A DNA stretch of 43,087 bases, taken from positions 1 through 43,087 of the forward strand of contig JBBDNV010000011.1 of NCBI GenBank assembly GCA_040877415.1, written 5' to 3'. The notes beneath the pieces were generated by a model. It had not been told where the DNA came from and made no database searches. It saw only the letters and a program-made list of their open reading frames with translations. The translations under genes and the position numbers were made by a program. Of the stretch, positions 7,886 through 16,283 are shown piece by piece. Source of the DNA: JBBDNV01 sp040877415. GTDB lineage: Bacteria > Planctomycetota > Planctomycetia > Pirellulales > PALSA-1355. The stretch's first letter is position 1. The number at the start of each line of letters is the position of its first letter.

Positions 7886-9202
7886 TTACCCGGCGCCCGG
7901 CGCCGCGTCGAGAACTTCCGACAAGGGACGGTCCGATCGGCTCAGGATCGTGATCAAGAGGCTCAGGCTCAACAGCGCATCGGGCATTGGCGGCGGACCC
8001 GAAAACCAATAGCGGCCGCTGGCGCCGCCGCCCACTAGCGCGCCTGTGGATTCCATCCGCTCGCACATTCCCTGCCGCGTCACGTCGGCGCGAGACACGC
8101 GCGCGCCCAATCGACCGAGCGCGCGTTGCGGCTCGATGCCGGCCGCCGGCTCAAGCACGACGCCTGCGCCCGGTTGCTCCCGGCACACGTAGCCGGCCAC
8201 CAGCACGAGAAACTTCTCGCCGTCTACCTGCTCGCCGCGCTCGTCGACGAGTCGACACGTCTCGCCGTCGCCGTCGATCCACATCCCAAAATGGGCCCCC
8301 TCGGCGAGCACCTCTCGAGCCACCGAGTCGATGCGCCGGGAAATGAACGGCCGGTCCTCAGCTCCCGCCCGGCTCTCGGCAAGCCCCCTGGCAGGCTGCA
8401 CCATCCGGCAAGCGGCCTGGGCATTGAGCCCTTGCCAGTAGCGCACCAGAGCGTCGCACGTGGTATCGAGCACGAACACCAGCGGTCGCAGTCCATGGAA
8501 CAGCCCCCGGAGCGTTGGGAGATAAACCTCTTCCGCCCCAAACCGCTGCAACCGGCCGCCGCCGCGCTTCGGTCGGACGGGCGGCGATTCGTAGCAGCCG
8601 AAAGCGACGTCGAGCTCGCCCGGAGACGACGAGGGCCGACCGCCGGCGTGCCACAGCTTGATGCTCGTCGCGTGCGGCTGGCCGCTGGAGTTGCCTACCC
8701 ACAGCGCGGCTTCGGCGCGCAAATGATGGGCCGCCGCGGCCAGGCAGGGCGACGTGACCGCGCCCGTTTCCAGCGCGCGGCATCCGGCCATTTGCAGCGC
8801 CCGGCACGCGGCCGGCACAAAATCGGCGCTCGTCCAGTTTCCGTCGGTTCCCACCAGCACCGTCGGCGTCGCGGCGGCCGATTTCCCCCGACTCCACAAC
8901 GAGGCCGCCAGCGCCCCCGCCGCGCGGCCGACCACCGCCGCGTCGATGTCGCCGCTCGTCGCCCCCAGAATCCCTTCGCCGGCGAGCCGCGCGCCCCCTG
9001 GCGCGTGGCGCTCGAGCTGGGACCACTGGCGCAATTGAAGCGGCGAGAGGCCGCCGGCGTCGTGACGATGCGCGCACCCCAGGCACCCCGGGTAAAAGGC
9101 CGCCAGGCGGGCCATGTGCACGGTTCGATCGATCGTGTACGTTTGGCCGGGACAGCGATAGACCGCCGGCGAGCCGCTAGCGCGAGAGGCCTGGTCATCC
9201 AT
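7886..9202 (-). CDS. Degenerate phosphohexomutase-like protein
   Basis: The 438-residue protein follows the alpha-D-phosphohexomutase layout: an early GATSGD, a first domain with VLVGTDGNWTSADFVPAACRALQMAG, an active-site-like loop, a metal-like loop and a C-terminal GGGASGRYWFS. The motifs are altered. The phosphoserine loop usually read as TASHNP is NSSGQP (about 171-176), which keeps Ser173 but loses His and Asn. The Mg loop DGDGD is DGDGE (about 310-314). Near the N-terminus a cluster C40-x2-C43-x-H45-x-H47 could bind metal. It may have changed substrate or lost activity. It lies between the sigma factor and the aminotransferase. Confidence 0.75.
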   Translation of the reverse strand: MDDQASRASGSPAVYRCPGQTYTIDRTVHMARLAAFYPGCLGCAHRHDAGGLSPLQLRQWSQLERHAPGGARLAGEGILGATSGDIDAAVVGRAAGALAASLWSRGKSAAATPTVLVGTDGNWTSADFVPAACRALQMAGCRALETGAVTSPCLAAAAHHLRAEAALWVGNSSGQPHATSIKLWHAGGRPSSSPGELDVAFGCYESPPVRPKRGGGRLQRFGAEEVYLPTLRGLFHGLRPLVFVLDTTCDALVRYWQGLNAQAACRMVQPARGLAESRAGAEDRPFISRRIDSVAREVLAEGAHFGMWIDGDGETCRLVDERGEQVDGEKFLVLVAGYVCREQPGAGVVLEPAAGIEPQRALGRLGARVSRADVTRQGMCERMESTGALVGGGASGRYWFSGPPPMPDALLSLSLLITILSRSDRPLSEVLDAAPGAG

Positions 9203-9283
9203 GACAATTTCGTCGCCCCATGGGCACGGCGGCCGTGCCGAGCGTCTCCAAAACCAAAAACCTTCTCGACGGCGGAGTCCCGC

Positions 9284-9856
9284 TCAGGCGTTCCCTTCGG
9301 CGCTGAGCCGCATTTTCTGGCGCGCGCGGCTCAATGTCGGCCCGACGCTGTTTTCCGGCATGCCGACCGCCGAGCTGATTTCCTGGTAAGTCTTGCCTTC
9401 CAGATGGTACATACGCACCACTTTGGCCTCGGAGCTGTCGAGTTCGGCCATCATTCGTTCGACCTGATCGCGGTCGGCCAATCGCTGTTCGCCGCGATCG
9501 CTCACCGCCGCCCTGTCTTGCTGGGCGCCCCCGCTATCGAGTCTCGACGGGGATTTCTGCTTGAGCAGTTCGGCGACCACGACGCGCCGCGCGATGACGG
9601 TCAGATACGTCGCCAGGCTGCTTTCGCCGCGAAAATGGCGCAGCACGGCCAGATCGTCTCGGACGATCGTCAGAAAGACGTGCGCCACCAGATCTTCGCG
9701 GTCTTCGGCGCCAAGTCGCAGCGACCGGCACTGGGCCGAATGGTTCACCACGTGGACCACGAGGCCCGTGAAGCGATCGACGAAATCTTCCCACGCTCTC
9801 GGCTTTCGAGCCAGACAGCGCTGGAGAAGATTGCGGTCGATCTCAGACAATGCCAC
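9284..9856 (-). CDS. ECF-type RNA polymerase sigma factor
   Basis: The protein is 190 residues from GTG 9856. Region 2 is visible as AWEDFVDRFTGLVVHVV...EDREDLVAHVFLTIV, followed by FRGESSLATYLTVIARRVV. Region 4 is the helix-turn-helix SEAKVVRMYHLEGKTYQEISSAVGMPENSVGPTLSRARQKM. The GTG start gives MALSEIDRNLLQRCLARKPRAW, has AAGG about 9 bases upstream and matches how such planctomycete sigma factors usually begin. An ATG at 9940 would add 28 unlikely residues. No anti-sigma gene adjoins it. It heads a minus-strand run of four genes. Confidence 0.9.
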   Translation of the reverse strand: MALSEIDRNLLQRCLARKPRAWEDFVDRFTGLVVHVVNHSAQCRSLRLGAEDREDLVAHVFLTIVRDDLAVLRHFRGESSLATYLTVIARRVVVAELLKQKSPSRLDSGGAQQDRAAVSDRGEQRLADRDQVERMMAELDSSEAKVVRMYHLEGKTYQEISSAVGMPENSVGPTLSRARQKMRLSAEGNA

Positions 9857-10032
9857 ACTCGCAATCCTTATCTGTACAGTCGGCCGGCGGCCGAGAGCGG
9901 TCGCTGGCCCGCCGCTTGCGCGCAGGGCAAGACGTGCCATCCGAAACCGTTTACACCCTTGATTTTAAGTCGACGCCGTGATCCAAGCAAGCCGGAGTTG
10001 TCGGTCGTTCGTTGTCGGCCGCACTCGTTCGC

Positions 10033-10061
10033 TTGACACTCGACAGGACCCAAACTAGAAT
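10033..10061 (+). promoter_or_regulatory. Sigma-70-type promoter of the ferredoxin gene
   Basis: TTGACA (10033-10038), a 17-base spacer and TAGAAT (10056-10061) form a perfect -35 and a 5/6 -10. Transcription would begin near 10068, leaving a leader of about 210 bases before the ferredoxin ATG. Confidence 0.65.
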
Positions 10062-10089
10062 TCGCGCGACGCCTGGGGGAGTGTCCCTT

Positions 10090-10114
10090 CAAGTGCTTTG
10101 CTTTCAAGCACTTG
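10090..10114 (+). promoter_or_regulatory. Leader hairpin in the ferredoxin mRNA
   Basis: CAAGTGCTT (10090-10098) and AAGCACTTG (10106-10114) form a perfect 9-bp stem with a 7-base loop. GTGTC and GACAC outside can extend it with mismatches. It lies about 20 bases after the predicted transcription start. No known riboswitch class is recognised. Confidence 0.5.
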
Positions 10115-10277
10115 ACACCCTTGCTGAAAAACGTTGCACGGTTCCCTGCACCAGCGGCCCACAGTCGGACGAAAACAGTTGGGACAAGCGCCTTCGGGCG
10201 GCCGCCGTGAACCGAGCTGACTACATGGGTTTGAAGCCTGCGTCTGTAGCAGGACGCTAGTAAGGAGATACGTCTCA

Positions 10278-10556
10278 ATGACACACGTCGTTGCCCAGCC
10301 GTGCTTCGGCTGCAAATACACCGATTGCGTGGTGGTGTGCCCGGTGGAGTGCTTCTACGAGGGCGAAAAGATGCTGTACATCCATCCGGATGAATGCATC
10401 GACTGCGAAGCCTGCGTTCCCGAATGTCCCGTGGAAGCCATTTTTCTCGAAGACAACCTTCCCGAAGAATGGAAGGAATTTACGGCGCTCAACGCCGAAA
10501 TGGCGTCGCAGTGCCCGGTGATCACCGAGAAGAAAGAGCCCCTGGCCGGCGTTTAG
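10278..10556 (+). CDS. fdxA: 7Fe ferredoxin, [3Fe-4S][4Fe-4S] type
   Basis: This 92-residue soluble electron carrier has the cysteine pattern of FdxA-type ferredoxins: C9, C12, C17 and C21 in the first half and C40-x2-C43-x2-C46-x3-C50-P in the second. C9, C17 and C50 would hold a 3Fe cluster and C21, C40, C43 and C46 a 4Fe cluster. The acidic helical tail (EEWKEFTALNAEMASQ) is also typical of the family. AAGGAG precedes the ATG by about 10 bases. It is monocistronic, with its own promoter and a long structured leader. Its redox partner is not evident nearby. Confidence 0.93.
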   Translation: MTHVVAQPCFGCKYTDCVVVCPVECFYEGEKMLYIHPDECIDCEACVPECPVEAIFLEDNLPEEWKEFTALNAEMASQCPVITEKKEPLAGV

Positions 10557-10776
10557 CGCGCGATTTCGGCACGATCCCGCCCCCCGGCCATGGATCTCTC
10601 GATCGCTCGCCACACGGCGGGCGTCCACGGTGCCCGCGCGTGCCGTTCCCGGCCGAACGTCCGCGCCCCCCCATCGGCACGGCGGCTCCGATGATGCCGA
10701 CCTCGCCAAACGGGTCGTTGGCGCGCGTCCCCTCCGAAGTGCAACCGTCCTTTGGGCGAACAGCGACGAGGTCTGT

Positions 10777-10995
10777 TCAAACGGACAACGACGCCGTGAA
10801 ACCATGGTAGGTCAGCGAATATGCGTGTCGGTGACGCTCCTTGACGACCATGCCGCTGCGGATCAGCGACGACATGGCCATCTGAAACTCCGAGGAGTCT
10901 GCCTTTGCCAGGGTTGTGTTGAAGCACAGCATTTCGTTCACGCCGATCTGGTAGTGCCTGAAATGCCGCATGATGTCTTTTTCGTTTTTGGTCAT
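10777..10995 (-). CDS. Small winged-helix-like protein (72 aa)
   Basis: Read from ATG 10995, the protein is MTKNEKDIMRHFRHYQIG followed by a helix (EFQMAMSSLIRSGMVVKER) and a beta-like end (HRHAYSLTYHGFTASL). This order fits a minimal winged helix, with the recognition helix near SSEFQMAMSSLIRSG and a two-stranded wing. DNA binding is inferred. A GGGGAGT lies upstream of the start. Longer readings to 11199 add an implausible N-terminus. It follows the HNH gene on the same strand after about 215 bases. Confidence 0.6.
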   Translation of the reverse strand: MTKNEKDIMRHFRHYQIGVNEMLCFNTTLAKADSSEFQMAMSSLIRSGMVVKERHRHAYSLTYHGFTASLSV

Positions 10996-11180
10996 CGCGG
11001 GACTCCCCATCGGGTGAATTCGAAACTCGCATTGTAGCGGGGAAACGCCCGGCGGGGGTGAATATCGGCGAAAAATTCGGCGGTCAGGAAAATAGGGTCG
11101 GTTTTCTTCCGCCGCGCGCGCAATAAGCCTGACAGAATCCGCGCAAATCCCCGGCGGCCGGTGAAGCCGCGCGTCGATCG

Positions 11181-11238
11181 CTTCAAGTCGACCGACCAAT
11201 AGGCATGTCGGTTACTTCAGGTCGACCGACCAATAGGC
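11181..11238. repeat. 24-bp direct repeat at the 3' end of the HNH gene
   Basis: CTTCAAGTCGACCGACCAAT and four more bases (11181-11204) recur at 11215-11238 with one mismatch, starts 34 bases apart. The second copy encodes the last residues of the HNH protein (AYWSVDLK). The first lies just beyond its stop and would encode the same peptide. Confidence 0.8.
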
Positions 11239-11856
11239 GCTGTCGAGAAACGTCTTCCAGCTTTCGTACTTGGGATTGCCCAGCTTGACGGCCAAAAGCG
11301 GGCTGCGCTTCGGTCGGGTCGGCGGACGAATGAGCCTCATCGACGCTTCCTGCGGCGTCCGCCCGCCCTTTTTCACGTTGCAGGACACGCAACTGCAAAC
11401 GATGTTTTCCCAGCAGGTCGTGCCGTCGCGGCTCTTGGGCACGACGTGATCGAGGCTCAACTCGCTGGTCGGGAAACTGCGCCCGCAGTATTGGCAATGG
11501 TTGCCGTCGCGAGCAAAGATGTTGCGCCGGTTAAAACGAATCGTCTGCTTCGGCACGCGATCGAACGCCAACAGGCGAATCACGCGCGGCACCTGGATTT
11601 CAAAATTCACGGCCGAAATCCAATCCTCGTGCGGTTCCTTGAACGAGGCTCGTAGCTCGCTGATTTCGCGCCACGACTCGAAGTTGTAGTTGGCAAACTG
11701 CCCTTCCTCGAGATGGATGACCTCCGCCAATTCGCGAAACAACAGGCAGAAGGCCCGGCGAACGTTCACGACGTGCACGGCCATGTAAAAGCGGTTCAGC
11801 ACCAGGACGCTGGCGCTTAAGGGATTCGCAATGGCGGCCGAACTCGTCATGGGCAT
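11212..11856 (-). CDS. HNH endonuclease family protein
   Basis: The 214-residue protein has an HNH nuclease core in its second half: C121-x2-C124, the catalytic LDHVVPKSRDG (D136, H137), N151, then C156-x2-C159-N160. The four cysteines would bind structural zinc, and the HNH residues a catalytic metal. The first 110 residues (VLNRFYMAVHVVNVRRAFCLL...) form a domain common in free-standing bacterial HNH proteins. The ATG at 11856 is preceded by no clear Shine-Dalgarno; a second ATG lies two codons further in. Its role (restriction, repair or mobile) cannot be told. There is no methyltransferase or intron next to it. Confidence 0.85.
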   Translation of the reverse strand: MPMTSSAAIANPLSASVLVLNRFYMAVHVVNVRRAFCLLFRELAEVIHLEEGQFANYNFESWREISELRASFKEPHEDWISAVNFEIQVPRVIRLLAFDRVPKQTIRFNRRNIFARDGNHCQYCGRSFPTSELSLDHVVPKSRDGTTCWENIVCSCVSCNVKKGGRTPQEASMRLIRPPTRPKRSPLLAVKLGNPKYESWKTFLDSAYWSVDLK

Positions 11857-12436
11857 GCTCTGAGAGGGAAGCAGGGACTCTCCGGGGCAGGCTGCGCGCC
11901 GGTTTGCCCTATTCCAAGGGGGCACCCCGAAAAAACGCGCCGTCGGCAATTTTTCGGCGGCCGGCTTGACTCTCCGTCGGCCGCCCGAACCACAAGGCTC
12001 ATTGTAGTCGGGGCCCGGGGGGTAGACTAGTGCAACCGTCGCGTGTGGTTTTTTGCCGGTGCCAAAACGCCCCGAATCGCGCCACGGCCAAAGCTCCCCC
12101 TGCTCGAAATTCCCGCCGGCGCGCCCTGGAATCGCCAGACCAACGCGCGCGTTTTGGCGCCCGAGGGGCGCGTTGGCACGCAATTTTCACTCCCGCAAAG
12201 ATCGAAAAAAATATCGCAACATCTCTTGCTCCGCTTCGCGCGACCACATTAGGATGGGGTTCGGCCGTGATTTTTTGCGTTGAGTCCATCACAGTAATTC
12301 CCAACGCGGGGGACGCACGGATCCGGCCGAAAAAGGTTTTCGACGGTGGGGGGGCATGTTCGTTTTCTGTTAGGACGAAACTTCGGATCGTGTCCAGGAC
12401 GGAAACCAGATACTCTTTGCCGCGGGGAAGGTGTCG
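11857..12436. other. Intergenic region between divergent HNH and zinc-ribbon genes
   Basis: These 580 bases lie between the starts of two divergent genes. No open frame in them is convincing. Possible upstream regions for both genes are present, but no -35/-10 pair could be assigned with confidence. No repeats of the kinds seen elsewhere in the window were noticed. Confidence 0.4.
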
Positions 12437-12742
12437 ATGATTCATTACTCGTGCGATTGTTGCAAACGGGCCCTCGAAGCGGAGGACCTGCGGTACGTCG
12501 TGAAAATGGAAGTCTACGCGGCGTTCGATCCCAGCGCCATGGACGAGTCGGACGATGACCGGGACCACTTGCAGGAAATCCAGGAAATCCTGCAGCGCTC
12601 CGCCGACGACGACGACGCGCAAATCGGCAGCGACGTCTACGAACAATTGCGGTTCGACCTGTGCCCCGAATGCCGCAAGAGGTTCATTCAAAATCCCCTG
12701 GGACGCGAACTCTCCAAGCAGTTCGACTTCAGCAAGAACTAG
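12437..12742 (+). CDS. Small zinc-ribbon-like protein (101 aa)
   Basis: MIHYSCDCCKRALEAEDLRY starts the protein and LCPECRKRFIQNPLG lies near its end. The two cysteine pairs (CDCC and CPEC) are separated by an acidic helical insert (DESDDDRDHLQEIQEILQRS). A treble-clef or zinc-ribbon fold made from the two ends is likely. No specific function is known to me. ATG 12437 has GGGGAAGG 5 bases upstream. The stop TAG is immediately followed in the same frame by the open frame of the thermonuclease-like protein, so the two genes are probably co-transcribed. Confidence 0.75.
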   Translation: MIHYSCDCCKRALEAEDLRYVVKMEVYAAFDPSAMDESDDDRDHLQEIQEILQRSADDDDAQIGSDVYEQLRFDLCPECRKRFIQNPLGRELSKQFDFSKN

Positions 12743-12811
12743 GCGGAGCGAACCACGATTCGACCACGCCGGCGATTTCGTCGTCGTCCCTATCGCGCGC
12801 TGGCGGTCGCT

Positions 12812-13402
12812 TTGGCGCTGTGCCTGCTGTTGGTCGCCCGCTTCTGGTGGAGCGGTCCGGCCGCTTCCTCTCCGGCACAGCCGCCGGCCGCGGGACTTCA
12901 TCACGTCGTTCGCGTCGTCGACGGCGACACGATCGTCATCGCGCCGGATGGCGTCGTGCGGCTGATCGGCGTCGACACGCCCGAAACCGTCAAGCCCGAC
13001 CACGCGATCGAGCGCTTCGGCCCCGAGGCCACCTTGTTTACCCAACAATTCCTCTCAGGCGGTACGGCCCGCTTGACGTTCGATCGCGAGCGGCTCGACC
13101 GCTTCGGCCGCTTTCTGGCCTACGTCTGGGTCGAAAAGCGGCTCTTGAACGAAGAGCTGCTGCGCGCCGGCCTGGGCCGCTTCGAGCCGCAGTTTCACTA
13201 CTCGGAATTGATGAAGCGCCGCTTTCGCCGGGCGCAGGAAGAAGCCCGGCAGGCGCGCGTCGGAATCTGGTCGGAGGAGTCGGAGACGCGAAACAGCCGA
13301 TCTCGCCGGCGCGACGTCGCGAAAAGTCAGCTGGATTTCCCGTTGAATCGGTTATATTGCCTGCTGCCGCGGCCGCCGGCCGCGAAAAGTCCGCTTCCTT
13401 GA
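12812..13402 (+). CDS. Thermonuclease (SNase-like) with N-terminal anchor
   Basis: The protein is about 196 residues from TTG 12812. The staphylococcal-nuclease fold is clear: VVRVVDGDTIVI, VRLIGVDTPE, an FGPEA segment, then DRFGRFLAYVWVEKRLLNEELLRAGLGR. It would cut DNA or RNA with calcium outside the membrane, since a basic stretch and a hydrophobic helix (LALCLLLVARFWW) precede the domain. The start is uncertain: no ATG or GTG exists between the in-frame TAG of the preceding gene (12740) and the domain, leaving TTG 12812, CTG 12800 or a rare ATT at 12758. The C-terminal 40 residues are basic and not part of the family. Confidence 0.8.
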   Translation: MALCLLLVARFWWSGPAASSPAQPPAAGLHHVVRVVDGDTIVIAPDGVVRLIGVDTPETVKPDHAIERFGPEATLFTQQFLSGGTARLTFDRERLDRFGRFLAYVWVEKRLLNEELLRAGLGRFEPQFHYSELMKRRFRRAQEEARQARVGIWSEESETRNSRSRRRDVAKSQLDFPLNRLYCLLPRPPAAKSPLP

Positions 13403-13428
13403 CCCTCAAGCAACGATGGAGGACCATC

Positions 13429-13893
13429 ATGGCAAAAGTCAAACCCGTTCCCGACGGTTACCACACGGTCACGCCCTATCTGATCATCAAGGGCGCAGCC
13501 GCAGCCCTCGATTTCTACAAGAAGGCCTTCTCCGCCACCGAAAAAATGCGCATGGCGGACCCCAAAACCAACCAAATCGGCCACGCCGAAATCACGATCG
13601 GCGACTCGACCATCATGTTGGCCGACGAGCATCCCGACATGGGCTATCGCAGCCCCAAGTCGCTCGGCGGCACGCCGGTGAGCATCATGCTCTACGTCGA
13701 AGACGTCGACGCCGTGGCCAAACAAGCCCTGGCCGCCGGCGCCAAAGAGATGCGGCCCGTCCAGGATCAATTCTACGGCGACCGTTCCGGCACGTTCGAA
13801 GATCCGTTCGGTCACGTGTGGACGATCTCCACGCACAAAGAGGACCTGACGCTCGAGGAAATGGATAATCGCAAGGCCGCCGCGTTCGCCTGA
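13429..13893 (+). CDS. VOC (glyoxalase/PhnB-like) superfamily protein
   Basis: The 154-residue cytosolic protein contains two beta-alpha-beta-beta-beta units (TVTPYLIIKGAAAALDFYKKAFSA... and PVSIMLYVEDVDAVAKQALAAGAKEM...). It ends in the family signature GDRSGTFEDPFGHVWTISTH. It belongs to the PhnB-like, DinB-associated branch of the VOC superfamily, whose members are mostly of unknown substrate. GGAGG lies 7 bases before ATG 13429. It is followed by a GC hairpin (13910) and then a dehydrogenase gene on the same strand. Confidence 0.9.
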   Translation: MAKVKPVPDGYHTVTPYLIIKGAAAALDFYKKAFSATEKMRMADPKTNQIGHAEITIGDSTIMLADEHPDMGYRSPKSLGGTPVSIMLYVEDVDAVAKQALAAGAKEMRPVQDQFYGDRSGTFEDPFGHVWTISTHKEDLTLEEMDNRKAAAFA

Positions 13894-13909
13894 TCCGCGA
13901 AAGCAGCAG

Positions 13910-13928
13910 CCCCCGGCTTTGCCGGGGG
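13910..13928. repeat. Dispersed GC hairpin, copy 2 (inverted)
   Basis: CCCCCGGC-TTT-GCCGGGGG is the exact reverse complement of copy 1. It begins 17 bases after the stop of the VOC gene and 37 bases before the start of the next gene, so it may attenuate read-through or protect the mRNA end. Confidence 0.85.
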
Positions 13929-13964
13929 ATCGTCGATACCACCACCGCGTAGTCGAGGTCTGCA

Positions 13965-15041
13965 TTGAACGCGAAAAAGCCACTGCGTATCGCCGTCATC
14001 GGCGGCGACGGCACCGGTCCGGAAGTGGCCGCCGAGGGGCTCAAGGTCCTGGCGGCCGTTGCCCGGCTCGACGGGTTTGCCTACGAAACGGTCGACTTCG
14101 ATTACGGCGGCGAACGTTATCTGCGCACCGGCGAGATTCTGCCGCCCGGGGCCGTCGACGAGTTGCGCACTTTCGACGCCATATTCTTAGGCGCCGTCGG
14201 CCATCCGGACGTGCAGCCCGGCATCTTGGAAAAAGGCCTGCTACTGGAGCTGCGCTTCGAGCTCGATCAATACATCAATCTCCGTCCGGTGAAACTGTTC
14301 CCAGGCGTCGATACGCCTTTGAAAGGCAAGGGGCCCGACGACATCGATTTCGTCGTCGTGCGCGAGAACACCGAAGACCTGTACTGCGGCATGGGCGGTT
14401 TCCTGAAGAAAGGCACGCCCGACGAAGTGGCCAGCCAAACCGCGATTTATACGCGAAAAGGGTGCGAACGCTGCATTCGCTGGGCCTTCGAGTTCACCCG
14501 CCGGCGGAACAATCCGAAAAAAATGCTCACGCTGGTGGCCAAAACCAACGTGCTCACCTATGGCCACGACCTGTGGTGGCGCACCTTCCAGGACGTGGCC
14601 CGCGAGTATCCCGATATCAAGGCCGACTACAACCACGTCGACGCCTGCTGCATGTGGATGGTCAAGAACCCCGAGTATTACGACGTCATCGTGACCACCA
14701 ACATGTTCGGCGACATCATCACCGATCTGGGCGGCATTCTGCAGGGCGGGATGGGCGTGGCCGCCGGCGCCAACATCAACCCCGCGCCCGGCGGCACCAG
14801 CATGTTCGAGCCGATGGGCGGCAGCGCCCCCAAGTACACAGGGCAGGGCGTCATCAACCCCGTGGCCGCCATCAACGCCATGAGCATGCTGTTGGAACAT
14901 TCCGGCCAGCCGAAATCGGCCCAGCGCATCGAGCGGGCGATTCAATGCGTCACCGGCACGAAAATGAAAAGCCAGGCCGCCGGCAAAATGGGCTACACCA
15001 CCGCTCAAGTGGGCGACCTGGTCGTCGAGGCGCTGGCCTGA
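13965..15041 (+). CDS. Isopropylmalate/tartrate-type dehydrogenase
   Basis: The 358-residue NAD-dependent beta-decarboxylating dehydrogenase belongs to the isocitrate/isopropylmalate family. Visible are the N-terminal IAVIGGDGTGPEV, the nucleotide/substrate segment QYINLRPVKLFPGV, VVVRENTEDLYCG, the catalytic Lys/Asp region (VAKTNVL...DACCMWMV) and the metal-binding TTNMFGDIITDLGG. The 'FELDQYINLRPVKLFPG' segment is closer to tartrate/D-malate dehydrogenases than to classical LeuB, so leucine biosynthesis is likely but not certain. The start is TTG 13965, with GAGG 6 bases upstream. It is followed by an SDR gene after 37 bases. Confidence 0.9.
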   Translation: MNAKKPLRIAVIGGDGTGPEVAAEGLKVLAAVARLDGFAYETVDFDYGGERYLRTGEILPPGAVDELRTFDAIFLGAVGHPDVQPGILEKGLLLELRFELDQYINLRPVKLFPGVDTPLKGKGPDDIDFVVVRENTEDLYCGMGGFLKKGTPDEVASQTAIYTRKGCERCIRWAFEFTRRRNNPKKMLTLVAKTNVLTYGHDLWWRTFQDVAREYPDIKADYNHVDACCMWMVKNPEYYDVIVTTNMFGDIITDLGGILQGGMGVAAGANINPAPGGTSMFEPMGGSAPKYTGQGVINPVAAINAMSMLLEHSGQPKSAQRIERAIQCVTGTKMKSQAAGKMGYTTAQVGDLVVEALA

Positions 15042-15078
15042 AGCTTCCGGGAATTACGACGATCGCGAGGAAACACAA

Positions 15079-15846
<768 letters not shown>

Positions 15847-15925
15847 TGCATCGCTTTCGCAAGCGACGCGCGACCGCCGCTTGCGGCTTAGCACTGTACA
15901 TCTCGCGCCGCGAGGGCCCGCCGAA

Positions 15926-16144
15926 TCACTTTCGCAGAATCAACTTGCCGCTGCGCGTGACGCTCAGCCGGTAAACCACGGTGCCGTGACGGATCACGAT
16001 CTCGCGCTCGCCCTGCATCAGCTCCTGCGAATCGATTTCGCGCGCGCGGATCGCCGGCGGGTTCACTTCGCCGGACACTCCCGGGCGTTGAGACGATTCG
16101 TTTGGCACCGCACACCTAACGAGGGACCTCGGCATGGCAAGCAT
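15926..16144 (-). CDS. hemP: HemP family small protein
   Basis: The C-terminal half (SQELMQGEREIVIRHGTVVY, then RLSVTRSGKLILRK) matches the HemP pattern 'L...R.I.I.H.G..YRL..T..GKLIL.K', a short protein associated with haem/iron uptake and commonly Fur-controlled in proteobacteria. Start choice is open: ATG 16144 gives 72 residues, ATG 16135 gives 69, and GTG 16108 (with GTTAGG 6 bases upstream) gives 60. The predicted promoter would start RNA near 16149, which favours an inner start or a nearly leaderless one. No haem transporter is adjacent. It shares a divergent control region with the PEP-CTERM/DUF1559/DUF4198 genes. Confidence 0.75.
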   Translation of the reverse strand: MLAMPRSLVRCAVPNESSQRPGVSGEVNPPAIRAREIDSQELMQGEREIVIRHGTVVYRLSVTRSGKLILRK

Positions 16145-16155
16145 CTGAGCGAATG

Positions 16156-16184
16156 GTTCTATCGTTATTGAGACCAGATGTCAA
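16156..16184 (-). promoter_or_regulatory. Predicted hemP promoter
   Basis: On the minus strand TTGACA (16184-16179) is followed after 17 bases by TAGAAC (16161-16156). The -35 and most of the spacer lie inside the first 19-bp palindrome, so a bound repressor would block polymerase. Confidence 0.5.
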
Positions 16185-16185
16185 T
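16167..16185. promoter_or_regulatory. Fur-like operator, box 1 (hemP side)
   Basis: ATTGAGACCAGATGTCAAT is an imperfect palindrome, extended by TTATTGA / TCAATAA at its ends (16165-16187). It agrees at 16 of 19 positions with box 2 at 16320. It overlaps the predicted hemP promoter. Assignment to Fur is an inference from the resemblance to TGAGAATnATTCTCA-type sites and from the HemP neighbour. Confidence 0.55.
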
Positions 16186-16283
16186 AAATCTCCAGTCGTT
16201 GCTGTCAGCACCGCTGCGGCATCGACCGTAAGACGTTGACTGGAAACGTTTTGCACGCACTAATCTTTTTCCTGCGAGGCGCG

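Larger units (their letters stand above)
9857..10277. other. Intergenic region upstream of the ferredoxin gene
   Basis: These 421 bases separate the sigma factor start (-) from the ferredoxin (+). They contain a near-consensus plus-strand promoter at 10033-10061 and then about 210 bases of leader. The leader holds hairpins at 10090-10114 and 10237-10253 (CCTGC...GCAGG). Two near-identical GTTGTCGG motifs lie upstream of the promoter. No minus-strand promoter for the sigma factor was recognised. Confidence 0.6.

Noticed and set aside
10112..10140. Second TTGACA at 10112 as the ferredoxin promoter
   Set aside because: No acceptable -10 lies 16-18 bases downstream, whereas the one at 10033 has TAGAAT at 17 bases.
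12661..13893. 410-codon plus-strand frame over the zinc-ribbon, nuclease and VOC genes
   Set aside because: Only its last 154 codons (from 13429) are the VOC protein, with its own ribosome site; the rest is a shadow of the other two genes.
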